64,000 nt of DNA from Isoptericola halotolerans (GTDB lineage Bacteria > Actinomycetota > Actinomycetes > Actinomycetales > Cellulomonadaceae), in the NCBI RefSeq assembly GCF_003003075.1, contig NZ_PVTX01000001.1, positions 558,001 to 622,000 on the forward strand, in the 5' to 3' direction. Under the pieces are notes generated by a model that was not told the origin of the DNA, did not search any database, and saw only the letters and a program-made list of their open reading frames with translations. Made by a program: the position numbers and the translations under genes. This document shows, one piece after another, positions 44,489 to 52,904 of this stretch (positions are counted from its first letter, which is position 1; every line of letters starts with the position of its first letter).

Positions 44489-45178
44489 ATGCGTTCCGCA
44501 CCGGCCCTCGACGTGCTGCCGGTGCGCGCGCTCCTGGTCGGGAGCACCTCGCTCGCCATGGCCACCGCCGCGCACTCCGCGGCCGGAGGGGGTACGCCCC
44601 GCAGCGCCCTGGCCGTCGCGGTGCTCGTGGGATCGGTCCTGCCCGCCGCCGTGGCGCTGGGCCGCGGCGCGCTGACGCTGCCCCGGCTCCTGCCGGTCCT
44701 CGGCCTCCTCCAGGTGCTGCTGCACGCCGAGCTGTCCGTGCTGGCCTCGCACGTGCCGCACGCGCCGCACCTTGCGTCCCCCGGCCCGTCGGGCCACGCC
44801 GCGCACGGCGCGGCACCGGCACCGGTGGCGGTGCTCGGTGCGGACGCGGTCGGCGTGACGGCGGCCGGTGCCGGGCACGGCGCGGGCGGGGTGCTGATGG
44901 TCGCCGCGCACGTCGTGGCGGTCGTGCTGGTCGCCGCCGTGCTCGCGTCCGGCGACCGCGCCGCCCGCTGGGTCGTGACCTGGATGTCGTCGATGACGCT
45001 GCTCGTGCGCACCGCCACGCTGCCCGTCGCCCGGCGGCGGCCTGCCGCCGTCGTCGTCGACCGGCTCGTGGGGGCCCGCGCCCTGCGGCGGCTGCTCACA
45101 GGAGGCCTGCGGTTCCGCGGCCCGCCGGGAGCGGCCCGTCCCGGTGCCCCGGCGAACCTCGCCCTCGGCGCCGCCTGA
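44489..45178 (+). CDS. His-containing membrane protein of a copper gene cluster
   Basis: A 229-residue protein with about five hydrophobic spans and a central loop with many His (LASHVPHAPHL, GHAAHGAA) that could bind metal. I recognise no named family. It stands directly before YcnI and CopC genes, which points to a role in copper uptake or loading across the membrane (inference). ATG start with TAGGCT ending 6 nt upstream and no ribosome site, so leaderless. Confidence 0.75.
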   Translation: MRSAPALDVLPVRALLVGSTSLAMATAAHSAAGGGTPRSALAVAVLVGSVLPAAVALGRGALTLPRLLPVLGLLQVLLHAELSVLASHVPHAPHLASPGPSGHAAHGAAPAPVAVLGADAVGVTAAGAGHGAGGVLMVAAHVVAVVLVAAVLASGDRAARWVVTWMSSMTLLVRTATLPVARRRPAAVVVDRLVGARALRRLLTGGLRFRGPPGAARPGAPANLALGAA

Positions 45179-45243
45179 CCCGCTCCTCGGCACGGGGTGC
45201 GGGTCCTTGCCGCCGTACCCTCGATCCACAGGAGCAACCTGCC

Positions 45244-45978
45244 ATGCACACCCTTCTTCGCCGCGCCCTGACCTCCGGGGGCGTGGTCCTGCTCGGCCTC
45301 ACCGTCGCCGTCGCCGGGGCCGGTGCGGCCTCCGCGCACGTGACCGTCGACCCGAGCGAGGCCGAGGCCGGCGGCTACACGCTGCTGACCTTCCGCGTGC
45401 CGAACGAGTCCGACACCGCCTCGACCACCGAGCTCGAGGTGGACCTGCCCACCGACACCCCGTTCGCCCACGTCTCCGTCGAGCCCGTCCCCGGCTGGAC
45501 GGCCACGGTGACCACGGCGGAGCTCGACGAGCCGGTCAGCGTCCACGGCGCGGAGATCACCGAGGCCGTCGACACCGTCACCTGGACCGCCGACGACGCC
45601 GACGCCGCGATCGCCCCGGGCGAGTTCCGCCGGTTCACCGTCTCGGCCGGTCCCGTCCCGGAGGTCGAGAGCATCGTCCTGCCCGCTCACCAGACGTACT
45701 CGGACGGCGAGGTCGTCTCCTGGGAGGAGGTCGCCGAGGGCGACGCCGAGCCCTCGCTCCCGGCGCCCGTCCTCGCCGTGACGAGCGCGCAGGCGCCGGC
45801 GCAGGAGTCCGCACAGGCGTCCGCACAGGTGTCCGCACAGACGTCCGCCGAGGGATCGGGCGGTGGCGACGCGACGGGCCTGTGGCTGGGAGCCGCCGGC
45901 CTGGGGCTCGGTCTCGTGGGCGCCGTGACGGGTGCCGTCGCGCTCTCCCGCACCCGCACCGCCGGCACCTCGCGATGA
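45244..45978 (+). CDS. YcnI-family (DUF1775) copper-binding membrane protein
   Basis: A 244-residue exported protein. The signal peptide ends ASA|HVTVDPSEA, so His becomes the mature N-terminus, as in the mono-histidine-brace copper site of YcnI. The DUF1775 beta-sandwich follows (YTLLTFRVPNES, PVPGWTATV, EFRRFTVSAGPVP). A linker of 12-bp repeats (SAQAS, SAQVS, SAQTS) leads to one C-terminal membrane span. It overlaps CopC by 4 nt (ATGA). Confidence 0.93.
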   Translation: MHTLLRRALTSGGVVLLGLTVAVAGAGAASAHVTVDPSEAEAGGYTLLTFRVPNESDTASTTELEVDLPTDTPFAHVSVEPVPGWTATVTTAELDEPVSVHGAEITEAVDTVTWTADDADAAIAPGEFRRFTVSAGPVPEVESIVLPAHQTYSDGEVVSWEEVAEGDAEPSLPAPVLAVTSAQAPAQESAQASAQVSAQTSAEGSGGGDATGLWLGAAGLGLGLVGAVTGAVALSRTRTAGTSR

Positions 45979-46604
45979 GCCGCCGCGGACTGGCACGGTC
46001 CGCGGCCCTCACCGGCGTGGCCGTCACGCTCCTCGTGACGGCCACGCCGCCGGCGTCGGCCCACAACTACGTGGTGGGCACGGACCCGGAGGAGGGTGCG
46101 ACGGTGACCGCCGACCTGGACGAGGTCTCGGTGACCTTCAACGACGTGCTGCTCGACATGGGCGGGCAGTCGACCGTCGTGGACGTCACCGGGCCCGACG
46201 GCGGGCACTACGCCACCGCCTGCCCGCAGATCTCGGGTGCGGAAGTGTCCGCGCCGGTCGAGCTCGGCGGGCCCGGCGAGTACACCGTGGACTGGCGGGT
46301 CGTCTCGGCGGACGGGCACCCCGTCTCGGGCGAGCTCACGTTCGAGTACGCCCCGCCGTCGGGCACGGACCAGGCGCCGGGGGCGGTCGACCCGGCCTGC
46401 GGCGCGACGGGCGACGGCCAGGACGGGGCAGGTGCGCCCGCCGGGACGGCAGGTCCCGGCGAGGCCGAGGCGGCGCCGTCGGCCGGGGTGGTCGTCGCGG
46501 TCGCGCTCGGTGCCGCGCTGCTGGGTGGCGTCGTCGTGCTCGTCGTCGTCCGGGCGGGTCGCCGCAGCCGTGCCGACCAGGACCCGGGAGTCAGCTCTCC
46601 TTGA
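45975..46604 (+). CDS. copC: CopC-domain copper resistance protein
   Basis: A 209-residue exported CopC domain. Signal peptide ends ASA|HNYVVGTDPEEGA, placing the copper-binding His at the mature N-terminus; DGHPVSGELTFEYAPP is the second conserved block. A Gly/Ala linker and a C-terminal membrane span with basic stop-transfer follow. It carries copper outside the membrane with YcnI. Its last 14 nt overlap the convergent AIM24 gene. Confidence 0.93.
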   Translation: MSRRGLARSAALTGVAVTLLVTATPPASAHNYVVGTDPEEGATVTADLDEVSVTFNDVLLDMGGQSTVVDVTGPDGGHYATACPQISGAEVSAPVELGGPGEYTVDWRVVSADGHPVSGELTFEYAPPSGTDQAPGAVDPACGATGDGQDGAGAPAGTAGPGEAEAAPSAGVVVAVALGAALLGGVVVLVVVRAGRRSRADQDPGVSSP

Positions 46605-47262
46605 GCGGCGGGTGACCCTCGGAGGCCTGCACGACGACGAACCCCTGGCCGCTCAGCGCCAGCTGGTAGGCCTCGCCGGAGCCGCGCCCGATGACGGCGC
46701 CCAGCTTGGCCGTCTTGCGGACGGAGCTGGCCAGCGAGGTCGACCAGAGGACGGCGGACTGCATGTCCACGAACGTGGGCTCGTCGACGTTCAGCACGAC
46801 CGGGGTGCCGTAGGCGGTCACCGCGAGCGCCCCGGTGCCGGTGAACGTGGTGTTGAAGAGCCCGCCGGTGAGCATCGACGCGCCCTCGACCCGGTTGATG
46901 TCCCAGGACAGCGTGCTCTCGAAGGCCAGGATGTTGTTCCCGCTGACGGTGACGCTCTCGTTCTCCAGGTACAGGACGAACACCTCGTCGGCGTCCTGGG
47001 CGAGGAACACGTCCCCGCGCCCGGAGACCTTCATCAGCGACATGCCCTCGCCGGTGAAGGCCTTCTTGAACAGCTTGGTCATGGACCCGCTGCCCTCGTA
47101 GGAGAAGTCGACGTCGCCCTGGTAGGCCACCATCGAACCCTGCTTGGCGTAGAAGAACCCGCCGGAGCCCGTCAGGTCGACCTTGAGCATGTCCTTGTTG
47201 GCGAGCTGGAAGCTCCCGGGCTCGCCCTCGGGTTCGGTGTGCTGGAACAGGTGTGAGCGCAT
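46591..47262 (-). CDS. AIM24-family protein
   Basis: A 223-residue beta-rich protein of the AIM24/TerD-like-fold family (MLKVDLTGSGGFFYAKQGSMVAYQG, VFLAQDADEVFVLYLENESVTV, LAFESTLSWDI, GLFNTTFTGTGALAV). Molecular role unknown; related proteins bind membranes or form oligomers. ATG at 47262 with CAAGAT ending 6 nt upstream suggests a leaderless mRNA; upstream in-frame starts are less likely. It is divergent from the MFS gene. Confidence 0.87.
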   Translation of the reverse strand: MRSHLFQHTEPEGEPGSFQLANKDMLKVDLTGSGGFFYAKQGSMVAYQGDVDFSYEGSGSMTKLFKKAFTGEGMSLMKVSGRGDVFLAQDADEVFVLYLENESVTVSGNNILAFESTLSWDINRVEGASMLTGGLFNTTFTGTGALAVTAYGTPVVLNVDEPTFVDMQSAVLWSTSLASSVRKTAKLGAVIGRGSGEAYQLALSGQGFVVVQASEGHPPLKES

Positions 47263-47343
47263 GGCCCCATCTTGCGGCATCGCGGTCAACACCTCGCGGC
47301 GATCGATCAACTTCGCCCGCGCGTGCCGGCACAGCATGGTCGG

Positions 47344-48528
47344 GTGACCACCTCGACAGGTACCCCGACCCCGACCCCGACGCCGAGCCCGAGCCCGAGC
47401 GCGCGAGCGACCTGGACGCCCGTGCTCGCGCTCACCGCCGGCATCACGATGCTGGTCTCCAGCGAGTTCCTGCCCGCCGGCGTGCTGCCCGGGCTGGCCG
47501 CCGACCTGGGCGTCACCGAGGGCACGGCGGGCCTGGCGGTGGCGGCCACCGCCGTCGCGGGGTTCCTCACCGCCCCGACCATCGCCGTCGTCCTGCCGCG
47601 GGCCGACCGCCGCACGGTGCTGGTCGCCCTGCTGGTGATCGGTGCCGTGGCCAACCTGATCGTCGCGGTCGCCCCGGCGTTCGCCGTGCTGCTCGTCGGG
47701 CGGTTGCTGCTGGGCGTGGCCGTCGCCGGCTACTGGGCGTTCGCGTTCGCCGCGGGCATCCGCGCGGTGCCGGGCCGTGCGGCCACCGTCTCGACCACGC
47801 TGGCCCTGGGCGTCAGCATCGCGACCATCGCCGGGGTGCCGCTGGGTTCGCTGCTCGGCGACCTGTTCGGGTGGCGGCTCGTGTTCGGTGTCGCCGCGGC
47901 GCTCACCGCCGCCAGCGCCGCCGCCGTCTGGTTCGCGATGCCGAGCGTGCCCGCGCAGCCGGGCGCCGGCCTGACGATGCTGCGCCAGGCGCTGACGAAC
48001 CGGCGGCTCCTGCTCGGCATCGCCTCCCTCCTGGTCGTGGTGCTGGGCAACTTCGCGGCGTACCCCTTCATCCGCCTCGCGATCGAGCGGGTGGACGCCT
48101 CGGTCGTCCCCCTGCTGCTGCTCCTGTGGGGGGTGGGCGGGCTGGCCGGCAATCTCGTGGCCGGGTCGTTGTCCCGCCGGCTCCGGCTCGCGACGACGCT
48201 CGGGCCGGCGCTGTTCGGGCTGGCCCTGGCGACGCTGGCCGGGGCCGGGTCCCTGTGGGTGGTCGTGCCGGCCGTGATCCTGTGGGGATTCGGGATGAAC
48301 ATGGTCCCCGTGGCCACCCAGCTCTGGGTCACGACGGCGGAGCCGCGGCGCACCGAGTCGGCGCTCGCGCTGCAGGTGACCGCGTTCCAGGCGGCGATCA
48401 CGCTCGGTGCGGTGCTAGGCGGCCGGCTGCTCGACGGCGCCGGTCTGACGCCGGTGCTCCTGACGGGCGCGGTCCTCGCCATCGTCGGGGCCGCCGGGTT
48501 CGCCTGCCTCCGCGGACGACCGGCCTGA
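47344..48528 (+). CDS. MFS exporter (DHA1-like)
   Basis: A 394-residue transporter with 12 predicted spans after a Thr/Pro tail. Motif-like stretches are EFLPAGVLPGLAADLGVTEG, LLVGRLLLGVAVAGYWAFAFA and LGGRLLDGAGLTPVLL. It matches the sugar-efflux / drug-efflux DHA1 group (AraJ/NepI-like), so it probably exports a sugar, purine or drug by proton antiport. The GTG start lacks a ribosome site. Its 3' end overlaps the convergent AraC gene by 114 nt. Confidence 0.9.
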   Translation: MTTSTGTPTPTPTPSPSPSARATWTPVLALTAGITMLVSSEFLPAGVLPGLAADLGVTEGTAGLAVAATAVAGFLTAPTIAVVLPRADRRTVLVALLVIGAVANLIVAVAPAFAVLLVGRLLLGVAVAGYWAFAFAAGIRAVPGRAATVSTTLALGVSIATIAGVPLGSLLGDLFGWRLVFGVAAALTAASAAAVWFAMPSVPAQPGAGLTMLRQALTNRRLLLGIASLLVVVLGNFAAYPFIRLAIERVDASVVPLLLLLWGVGGLAGNLVAGSLSRRLRLATTLGPALFGLALATLAGAGSLWVVVPAVILWGFGMNMVPVATQLWVTTAEPRRTESALALQVTAFQAAITLGAVLGGRLLDGAGLTPVLLTGAVLAIVGAAGFACLRGRPA

Positions 48529-49359
48529 TCCGGCGCGCCAGCCGCGCGGGGTCGTGCCGTGCACGGCGGTGAAGGCGCGGCTGAACGCGGCGACGGACCC
48601 GTAGCCGACGGCGAACGCGACGTGGGTGACCGAGTGGTCGGCGTCGGCGAGGAGCTCGCGTGCCCGGCGCATGCGGGCATCGCGGACGAGCTGCAGGGGT
48701 GTGGTGGCCAGCGCCTCGCGGAACCGTTCCCCGAGGGTGGACCGGCTGAGGTGCGCCAGGCCTGCGAGCTCCTGGAGGGTCCACGGGTGGGCCGGGTCGC
48801 GCGCGACGGCGGCCACGACCCGGTGCAGCTCGGGTGGCAGGTCGGCCGCGACGTCGACCGGTTCGTCGAGGGAGTCGAGCCACTGCTGGCGCATCGCCGC
48901 CGCGAGCAGCTCGCCGTAGCTCGCGGCGAACTGGGTGCCGGCGTGGCACTCCGCGGCCAGGGGGCACAGCTCGACGAGGGCCGCCACCCCGCGGCTCGCG
49001 GTGGCGAAGCCCCGGGCGACGAACCGTTCCGGCACGGGCGGTTCGCCGCCCGCCTGCCGCACGGCCGCGAGCGCGACCCGCGCCGGCCGCGTGGCTCTCG
49101 TGCGGTAGGCGTGCGCCCGGCCGAGGAAGGCCGCGTCGTGGGTGGCGAGCACCTCGGTGGACTGCCACGACTCGACGGCGAGCTCGCCGTCGAGCACCAG
49201 GAGCCACGCGGACGGGCCCGGCAGGTGCACGGCGGCACCGGCAGCCACCGTCTCGATGCGGGACCCGGTGAGCTCCCAGCGGGCGGTCGTGGCGGGTTGC
49301 ACAGCGGCACGGAACGCCTCGGCCCGTGCGGCGGGCGGTGCGGGCTCCAGGGCGACCAT
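48415..49359 (-). CDS. AraC-family transcriptional regulator
   Basis: A 314-residue regulator: cupin-like N-terminal half (SAWLLVLDGELAVESWQ) and a C-terminal pair of helix-turn-helix motifs (WTLQELAGLAHLSRSTLGERFREALA and THVAFAVGYGSVAAFSRAFTAVHGTTPRGW). It ends in a charged tail that is antisense to the MFS gene. It probably controls the convergent MFS exporter, as in many AraC/MFS pairs; the ligand is unknown. Confidence 0.9.
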   Translation of the reverse strand: MVALEPAPPAARAEAFRAAVQPATTARWELTGSRIETVAAGAAVHLPGPSAWLLVLDGELAVESWQSTEVLATHDAAFLGRAHAYRTRATRPARVALAAVRQAGGEPPVPERFVARGFATASRGVAALVELCPLAAECHAGTQFAASYGELLAAAMRQQWLDSLDEPVDVAADLPPELHRVVAAVARDPAHPWTLQELAGLAHLSRSTLGERFREALATTPLQLVRDARMRRARELLADADHSVTHVAFAVGYGSVAAFSRAFTAVHGTTPRGWRAGSGRSSAEAGEPGGPDDGEDRARQEHRRQTGAVEQPAA

Positions 49360-49419
49360 GCCGGGGTCAGCGCCGCCCGGGGCGGGTCTATTCCGGGGGT
49401 CGGGGCCGGGCGGCTGTGC

Positions 49420-49899
49420 TCAGGCCCCGGCGAACCCGGTCTGACGCCACGCCTCGTAGACCGCGATCGAGGCGGCGTTGGTCAGGTTCAGCGAGCGCCG
49501 CCCGGCCAGCATCGGGATCCGCAGCTGGTCGGTGACCCGCGGGTGGGTCAGCACGTCGTCCGGCAGCCCGGTGGGCTCGGGTCCGAAGAGCAGCACGTCG
49601 CCCGGGGCGTACGTGACCGACGTGTACGGCGTCGTCGCCTGCGTGGTGAACGCGAAGACGCGCGCGTCCGGGAGCGTGTCGAGGACGGCGTCGAGGCTCG
49701 GGTGCACGTCCATGACCGCCAGGTCGTGGTAGTCGAGGCCGGCGCGCTTGAGCTTCGTCTCGGACAGGTCGAAGCCGAGCGGTTCGACGAGGTGCAGGCG
49801 CGCGCCGGTCACCGCGGCCAGCCGGATGGCGGACCCGGTGTTGCCGGGGATGCGCGGCTCGAAGTACACGATGTGGGCGAACGGGGACGGCTGGTGCAC
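49420..49899 (-). CDS. trmL: tRNA (cytidine/uridine-34 2'-O)-methyltransferase TrmL
   Basis: A 159-residue SPOUT methyltransferase (E. coli TrmL has about 157). Motifs are IVYFEPRIPGNTGSAIRLAA, LFGPEPTGLP and RIPMLAGRRSLNLTNAASIAVYE, the knotted SAM-binding end. It methylates the wobble ribose of leucine tRNAs. GTG start with GAGAAT 7 nt upstream and no ribosome site. A longer open frame upstream is only antisense to the dehydrogenase gene. Confidence 0.94.
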   Translation of the reverse strand: MHQPSPFAHIVYFEPRIPGNTGSAIRLAAVTGARLHLVEPLGFDLSETKLKRAGLDYHDLAVMDVHPSLDAVLDTLPDARVFAFTTQATTPYTSVTYAPGDVLLFGPEPTGLPDDVLTHPRVTDQLRIPMLAGRRSLNLTNAASIAVYEAWRQTGFAGA

Positions 49900-49974
49900 G
49901 CCGACGATTCTCCCATCCCGGCCCACCCCGGATCTCGCAGAGCGCGTCCTGGCCGCCGCCCCTAGTGTCGAAAG

Positions 49975-51087
49975 ATGGAACCGATACCTGACCTGATGAA
50001 GGCTGTGCAGCTCGTCGGTCACGGCGGGCTCGACCAGCTGGTCTACCGCGACGACGTCCCGACGCCCACGCCGTCGGCGGGCGAGGTCCTGATCGACGTC
50101 CACGCCTGCGGCATGAACAACACGGACGTCTGGGTCCGTGAAGGCGCCTACGGCTCCGAGACCGACGCCGCGGAGGTGTCCACGTGGCGGCGCGGCCGGT
50201 CCACGCTCGAGTTCCCCCGCATCCAGGGCACCGACACCGTCGGGGTGGTCGTCGCCGTCGGTGACGGGGTCCCGGCCGAGCGGGTCGGCGAGCGCGTGAT
50301 GGTGGACTTCTCGATCTACAACCGGCCCGAGGGTGACGACTCGTTGGCCGACATCGACTACATCGGCCACGGCCGCGACGGCGGGTACGCCGAGTACGTG
50401 GCCGTCCCGGCCGAGAACGCCTACGAGATCACGGCCGACATCTCCGACGCCGAGCTGGCGACCTTCTGCTGCGCGTACCTGACGGCCGAGCAGATGCTGG
50501 ACCGGTCCCGGCTGGCCGAGGGCGAACGGGTCCTCGTGACGGGGGCCTCCGGCGGGGTCGGGTCGGCGATCGTCCAGCTCGCCCGGGTCCGGGGAGCGGT
50601 CCCGTACGCGGTGACCAGCGCCGGCAAGGAGGAGGCCCTCCGGAAGATCGGCGCCGAGGACGTGATCCTGCGCGACGCCGACGACCTGGTCGCCGAGACC
50701 GAGCGCGTCGTCGACGGGCCGGTCGACGTCGTGGCCGACCTCGTCGCCGGTCCGATGTTCAACGACCTGCTGCGCATCCTGCGCCCCGAGGGCCGCTACA
50801 GCACCGCCGGCGCGATCGGCGGGCCGGTGGTGCAGCTCGACCTGCGCACCATGTACCTCAAGCAGCTCGAGCTGCACGGGTCGTCCCAGGGCACGCGGAC
50901 GGCGTTCCGCCGGTTGGTGCGCTACATCTCCGACGGCGACATCAAGCCGCTGCTGGACCGTACGTTCCGGCTGTCCGACTTCCACGACGCGCAGCGCACC
51001 TTCCTGAGCAAGACCTACATCGGCAAGCTGGTCGTGGTCCCCGACCGGCACTGGGACACCGTGGGAGCACCGCATGCCGCACCGTGA
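49975..51087 (+). CDS. Medium-chain (quinone-reductase-like) dehydrogenase
   Basis: A 370-residue MDR protein: GroES-like N-terminus with ACGMNNTDVWVREG, Rossmann part VTGASGGVGSAIVQLA. The GHE zinc-ligand motif reads GTDTVG and no structural-zinc cysteine cluster is seen, so it resembles the zinc-free quinone reductase/enoyl reductase subgroup rather than zinc alcohol dehydrogenase. ATG at 49975 has TAGTGT ending 6 nt upstream (leaderless); ATG at 49996 is possible. It overlaps the racemase-family gene by 14 nt. Confidence 0.85.
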   Translation: MEPIPDLMKAVQLVGHGGLDQLVYRDDVPTPTPSAGEVLIDVHACGMNNTDVWVREGAYGSETDAAEVSTWRRGRSTLEFPRIQGTDTVGVVVAVGDGVPAERVGERVMVDFSIYNRPEGDDSLADIDYIGHGRDGGYAEYVAVPAENAYEITADISDAELATFCCAYLTAEQMLDRSRLAEGERVLVTGASGGVGSAIVQLARVRGAVPYAVTSAGKEEALRKIGAEDVILRDADDLVAETERVVDGPVDVVADLVAGPMFNDLLRILRPEGRYSTAGAIGGPVVQLDLRTMYLKQLELHGSSQGTRTAFRRLVRYISDGDIKPLLDRTFRLSDFHDAQRTFLSKTYIGKLVVVPDRHWDTVGAPHAAP

Positions 51088-52126
51088 GCGCACGCTGCAC
51101 CTCATCGACACCCAGTCCGGAGGGGACGTCAGCCGGATCGTCGTCGCCGGCGTCGAGCTCATCCCGGGGACGACCGTGCTGGAGAAGGCGCGCTACCTGG
51201 AACGCGAGGGAGACGGCCTGCGGCGGCTGCTGCTCTCGGAGCCGTACGGCGACCCGGCGATGTCCGTGGACCTGATCGTCGAGCCCAGCCACCCGGAGGC
51301 GCAGGCCGGCTACATCATCATGGAGGCGATGGGCTACCCGCTGTACTCGGGTTCCAACACCATCTGCACCGCCACGGCCCTGCTGTCCAGCGGGGCGATA
51401 CCCATGCGGGAGGACGACGGGCTGCAGAGCGTGGTGCTGGAGTCGCCCGCCGGGCTCGCGCGCATCACGGCACGGATCACGGACGGCCGTGTCGCCTCGA
51501 TCACCACCCAGGGCGAGCCCGCCTACGTCGCCGAGGAAGGGCTGAGCGTCGACGTGCCCCACTACGGCGAGGTGCACTTCGACCTCGTCTGGAGCGGTGC
51601 GTACTACGCGATGATCGACGCCGCCGCCCACGGGTTCACCATCAACGCCGAGGAGCAGATCGCGCTGACGGCCTTCGGTGACGCGTTCGTCCGGGCGGCC
51701 CGGCCGGGGCTGCTGCAGGAGCATCCCGAGCTGGGCGACGTCGGCCCCCTGCCGTTCGCGCACTTCATGGGACCGGTGCGGGGGGCCGGACCCGGCCACC
51801 TGGAGTCGCCGTCCGCGACCTACGTCCACCCCGGTGTGATCTGCCGCAGCCCGACCGGTACCGGCACGTCGGCCCGGCTGGCCCTGATGGCCCAGCGCGG
51901 CGAGATCGCCGAGGGCGACGCGCTGGAGACGATCTCCCCGCGCGGCAGCCGGTTCGTGGGCACCGTCCTGGGAGAGGCGACGGTCGGTGCCTACCGTGCG
52001 CTGCACTCGACCATCACCGGCTCGGCCCGGCTGCTGGCGCACTCGCAGATCACGGTCGACCTGGACGACCCGCTCGTCGACGCCTCCGACCTGGAGCACG
52101 TGCTGGCGGTGCAGGCCGGCGCCTGA
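51074..52126 (+). CDS. Proline racemase / hydroxyproline dehydratase family, Ser/Thr variant
   Basis: A 350-residue member of the proline racemase superfamily (HLIDTQSGGDVSRIVVAG, EPYGDPAMSVDLIVEP, AGYIIMEAMGYPLYSGSNT, VICRSPTGTGTSARLA). The two catalytic positions, Cys in racemases, align with Ser92 and Thr261. Cys/Thr members are trans-3-hydroxyproline dehydratases and Ser/Cys members are bifunctional, so a Ser/Thr pair is unusual and activity is uncertain. It starts inside the dehydrogenase gene (14-nt overlap), which suggests the two act on one substrate. Confidence 0.88.
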   Translation: MPHRERTLHLIDTQSGGDVSRIVVAGVELIPGTTVLEKARYLEREGDGLRRLLLSEPYGDPAMSVDLIVEPSHPEAQAGYIIMEAMGYPLYSGSNTICTATALLSSGAIPMREDDGLQSVVLESPAGLARITARITDGRVASITTQGEPAYVAEEGLSVDVPHYGEVHFDLVWSGAYYAMIDAAAHGFTINAEEQIALTAFGDAFVRAARPGLLQEHPELGDVGPLPFAHFMGPVRGAGPGHLESPSATYVHPGVICRSPTGTGTSARLALMAQRGEIAEGDALETISPRGSRFVGTVLGEATVGAYRALHSTITGSARLLAHSQITVDLDDPLVDASDLEHVLAVQAGA

Positions 52127-52139
52127 GGCCTCGTCAGGT

Positions 52140-52166
52140 GTAGCACGGCGTGCTACGTTCGTTGCC
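52140..52166 (+). promoter_or_regulatory. Toxin-antitoxin promoter with palindromic operator
   Basis: GTAGCACGGCGTGCTAC (52140-52156) has 7-bp arms and a 3-nt centre. TACGTT (52154-52159), overlapping its right end, is a -10 box 7 nt before the antitoxin ATG. The operator covers the promoter, as expected for antitoxin self-repression. Confidence 0.75.
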
Positions 52167-52421
52167 ATGAGCCAGCAGATCAGCCAGCGCGAACTGCGCA
52201 ACGACAGCGGTCGGATCATGCGCGCACTCGACGAGGGCAAGTCGTTCGTCGTGGCCAGTCATGGTCGCGCTGTGGGTGAGCTGCGGCCGCTGCGCAGGCA
52301 GCGGTTCATCCCGGCACAGGCGGCGGTCGAGATGTTCCGCCACGCGCCCGCACTCGACCGTGAAGCGGTGCTCGCTGACCTCGACGCTCACGTCGACCAG
52401 GGAATCGAGCCGCGTGCCTGA
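52167..52421 (+). CDS. Phd/YefM-family antitoxin
   Basis: An 84-residue antitoxin with the Phd-fold N-terminus (QISQRELRNDSGRIMRALDEGKSFVVASHGRAVGELRPL) that binds DNA, and a C-terminal helix (LDREAVLADLDAHVDQ) that would wrap the toxin. It overlaps the PIN toxin by 8 nt. Leaderless-type start. Confidence 0.93.
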   Translation: MSQQISQRELRNDSGRIMRALDEGKSFVVASHGRAVGELRPLRRQRFIPAQAAVEMFRHAPALDREAVLADLDAHVDQGIEPRA

Positions 52422-52818
52422 CGGCGTGGAGCGAGGGCTGCTGGACACGTCCGTCGTCCTCGACCTCGAGACGATTCCCGTGCACACGCTGCCCGGCGAG
52501 CTGGCGATCTGCGCCGTCACGCTCGCCGAGCTGGCTGCGGCCCCGGCGGCGACGACGGACCCGGCCGAACGGGCGCGACGGCAGGATCGCCTCCAACGCG
52601 CCGAGGCAGCCTTCGAGCCGATCCCCTTCGAGCTGGAGGCCGCGCGCGCCTACGGGCAGATCTACGCGGCCGTCGTCGCACGGGGTCGCACGCCCCGACG
52701 CCGGCTCGCCGACCTCTTCATCGCCTCCGTGGCAGTTGCCGAAGGGCTGCCGGTCATCACTCGCAACCCCGACGACTTCGCCGGACTCGACGACCTCGTC
52801 CAGGTCGTCACGGTCTGA
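52414..52818 (+). CDS. PIN-domain toxin (VapC-like)
   Basis: A 134-residue PIN-domain RNase. Acidic active-site residues are visible in GLLDTSVVLDL, VTLAELAAA and RLADLFIASVAV, with ITRNPDDFAGL near the end. It would cleave specific RNAs when freed from the antitoxin. GTG start overlapping the antitoxin. Length and order match Phd-VapC type II modules. Confidence 0.93.
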   Translation: MPDGVERGLLDTSVVLDLETIPVHTLPGELAICAVTLAELAAAPAATTDPAERARRQDRLQRAEAAFEPIPFELEAARAYGQIYAAVVARGRTPRRRLADLFIASVAVAEGLPVITRNPDDFAGLDDLVQVVTV

Positions 52819-52840
52819 ACCGGTCCGCTAGCCTGGCCGC

Positions 52841-52885
52841 ATGACGAGGCGTACCGACTGGTGGTGGCTGCACCTGCAGCCGTGA
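52841..52885 (+). CDS. Trp leader peptide controlling trpS
   Basis: A 14-residue frame, MTRRTDWWWLHLQP, with three consecutive Trp codons (52859-52867). TAGCCT ends 6 nt before the ATG, so it is leaderless and placed at the mRNA 5' end. It lies 112 nt before trpS, with hairpins between. This is the signature of a ribosome-mediated tryptophan attenuator: stalling at the Trp codons when charged tRNA-Trp is scarce changes folding downstream. Confidence 0.88.
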   Translation: MTRRTDWWWLHLQP

Positions 52886-52904
52886 CCTGACGCGCCCCGA
52901 GCCC

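Noticed and set aside
49900-51162. N-terminal extension of TrmL
   Set aside because: The open frame continues but is antisense to the dehydrogenase; TrmL is complete at 159 residues from the GTG at 49899.
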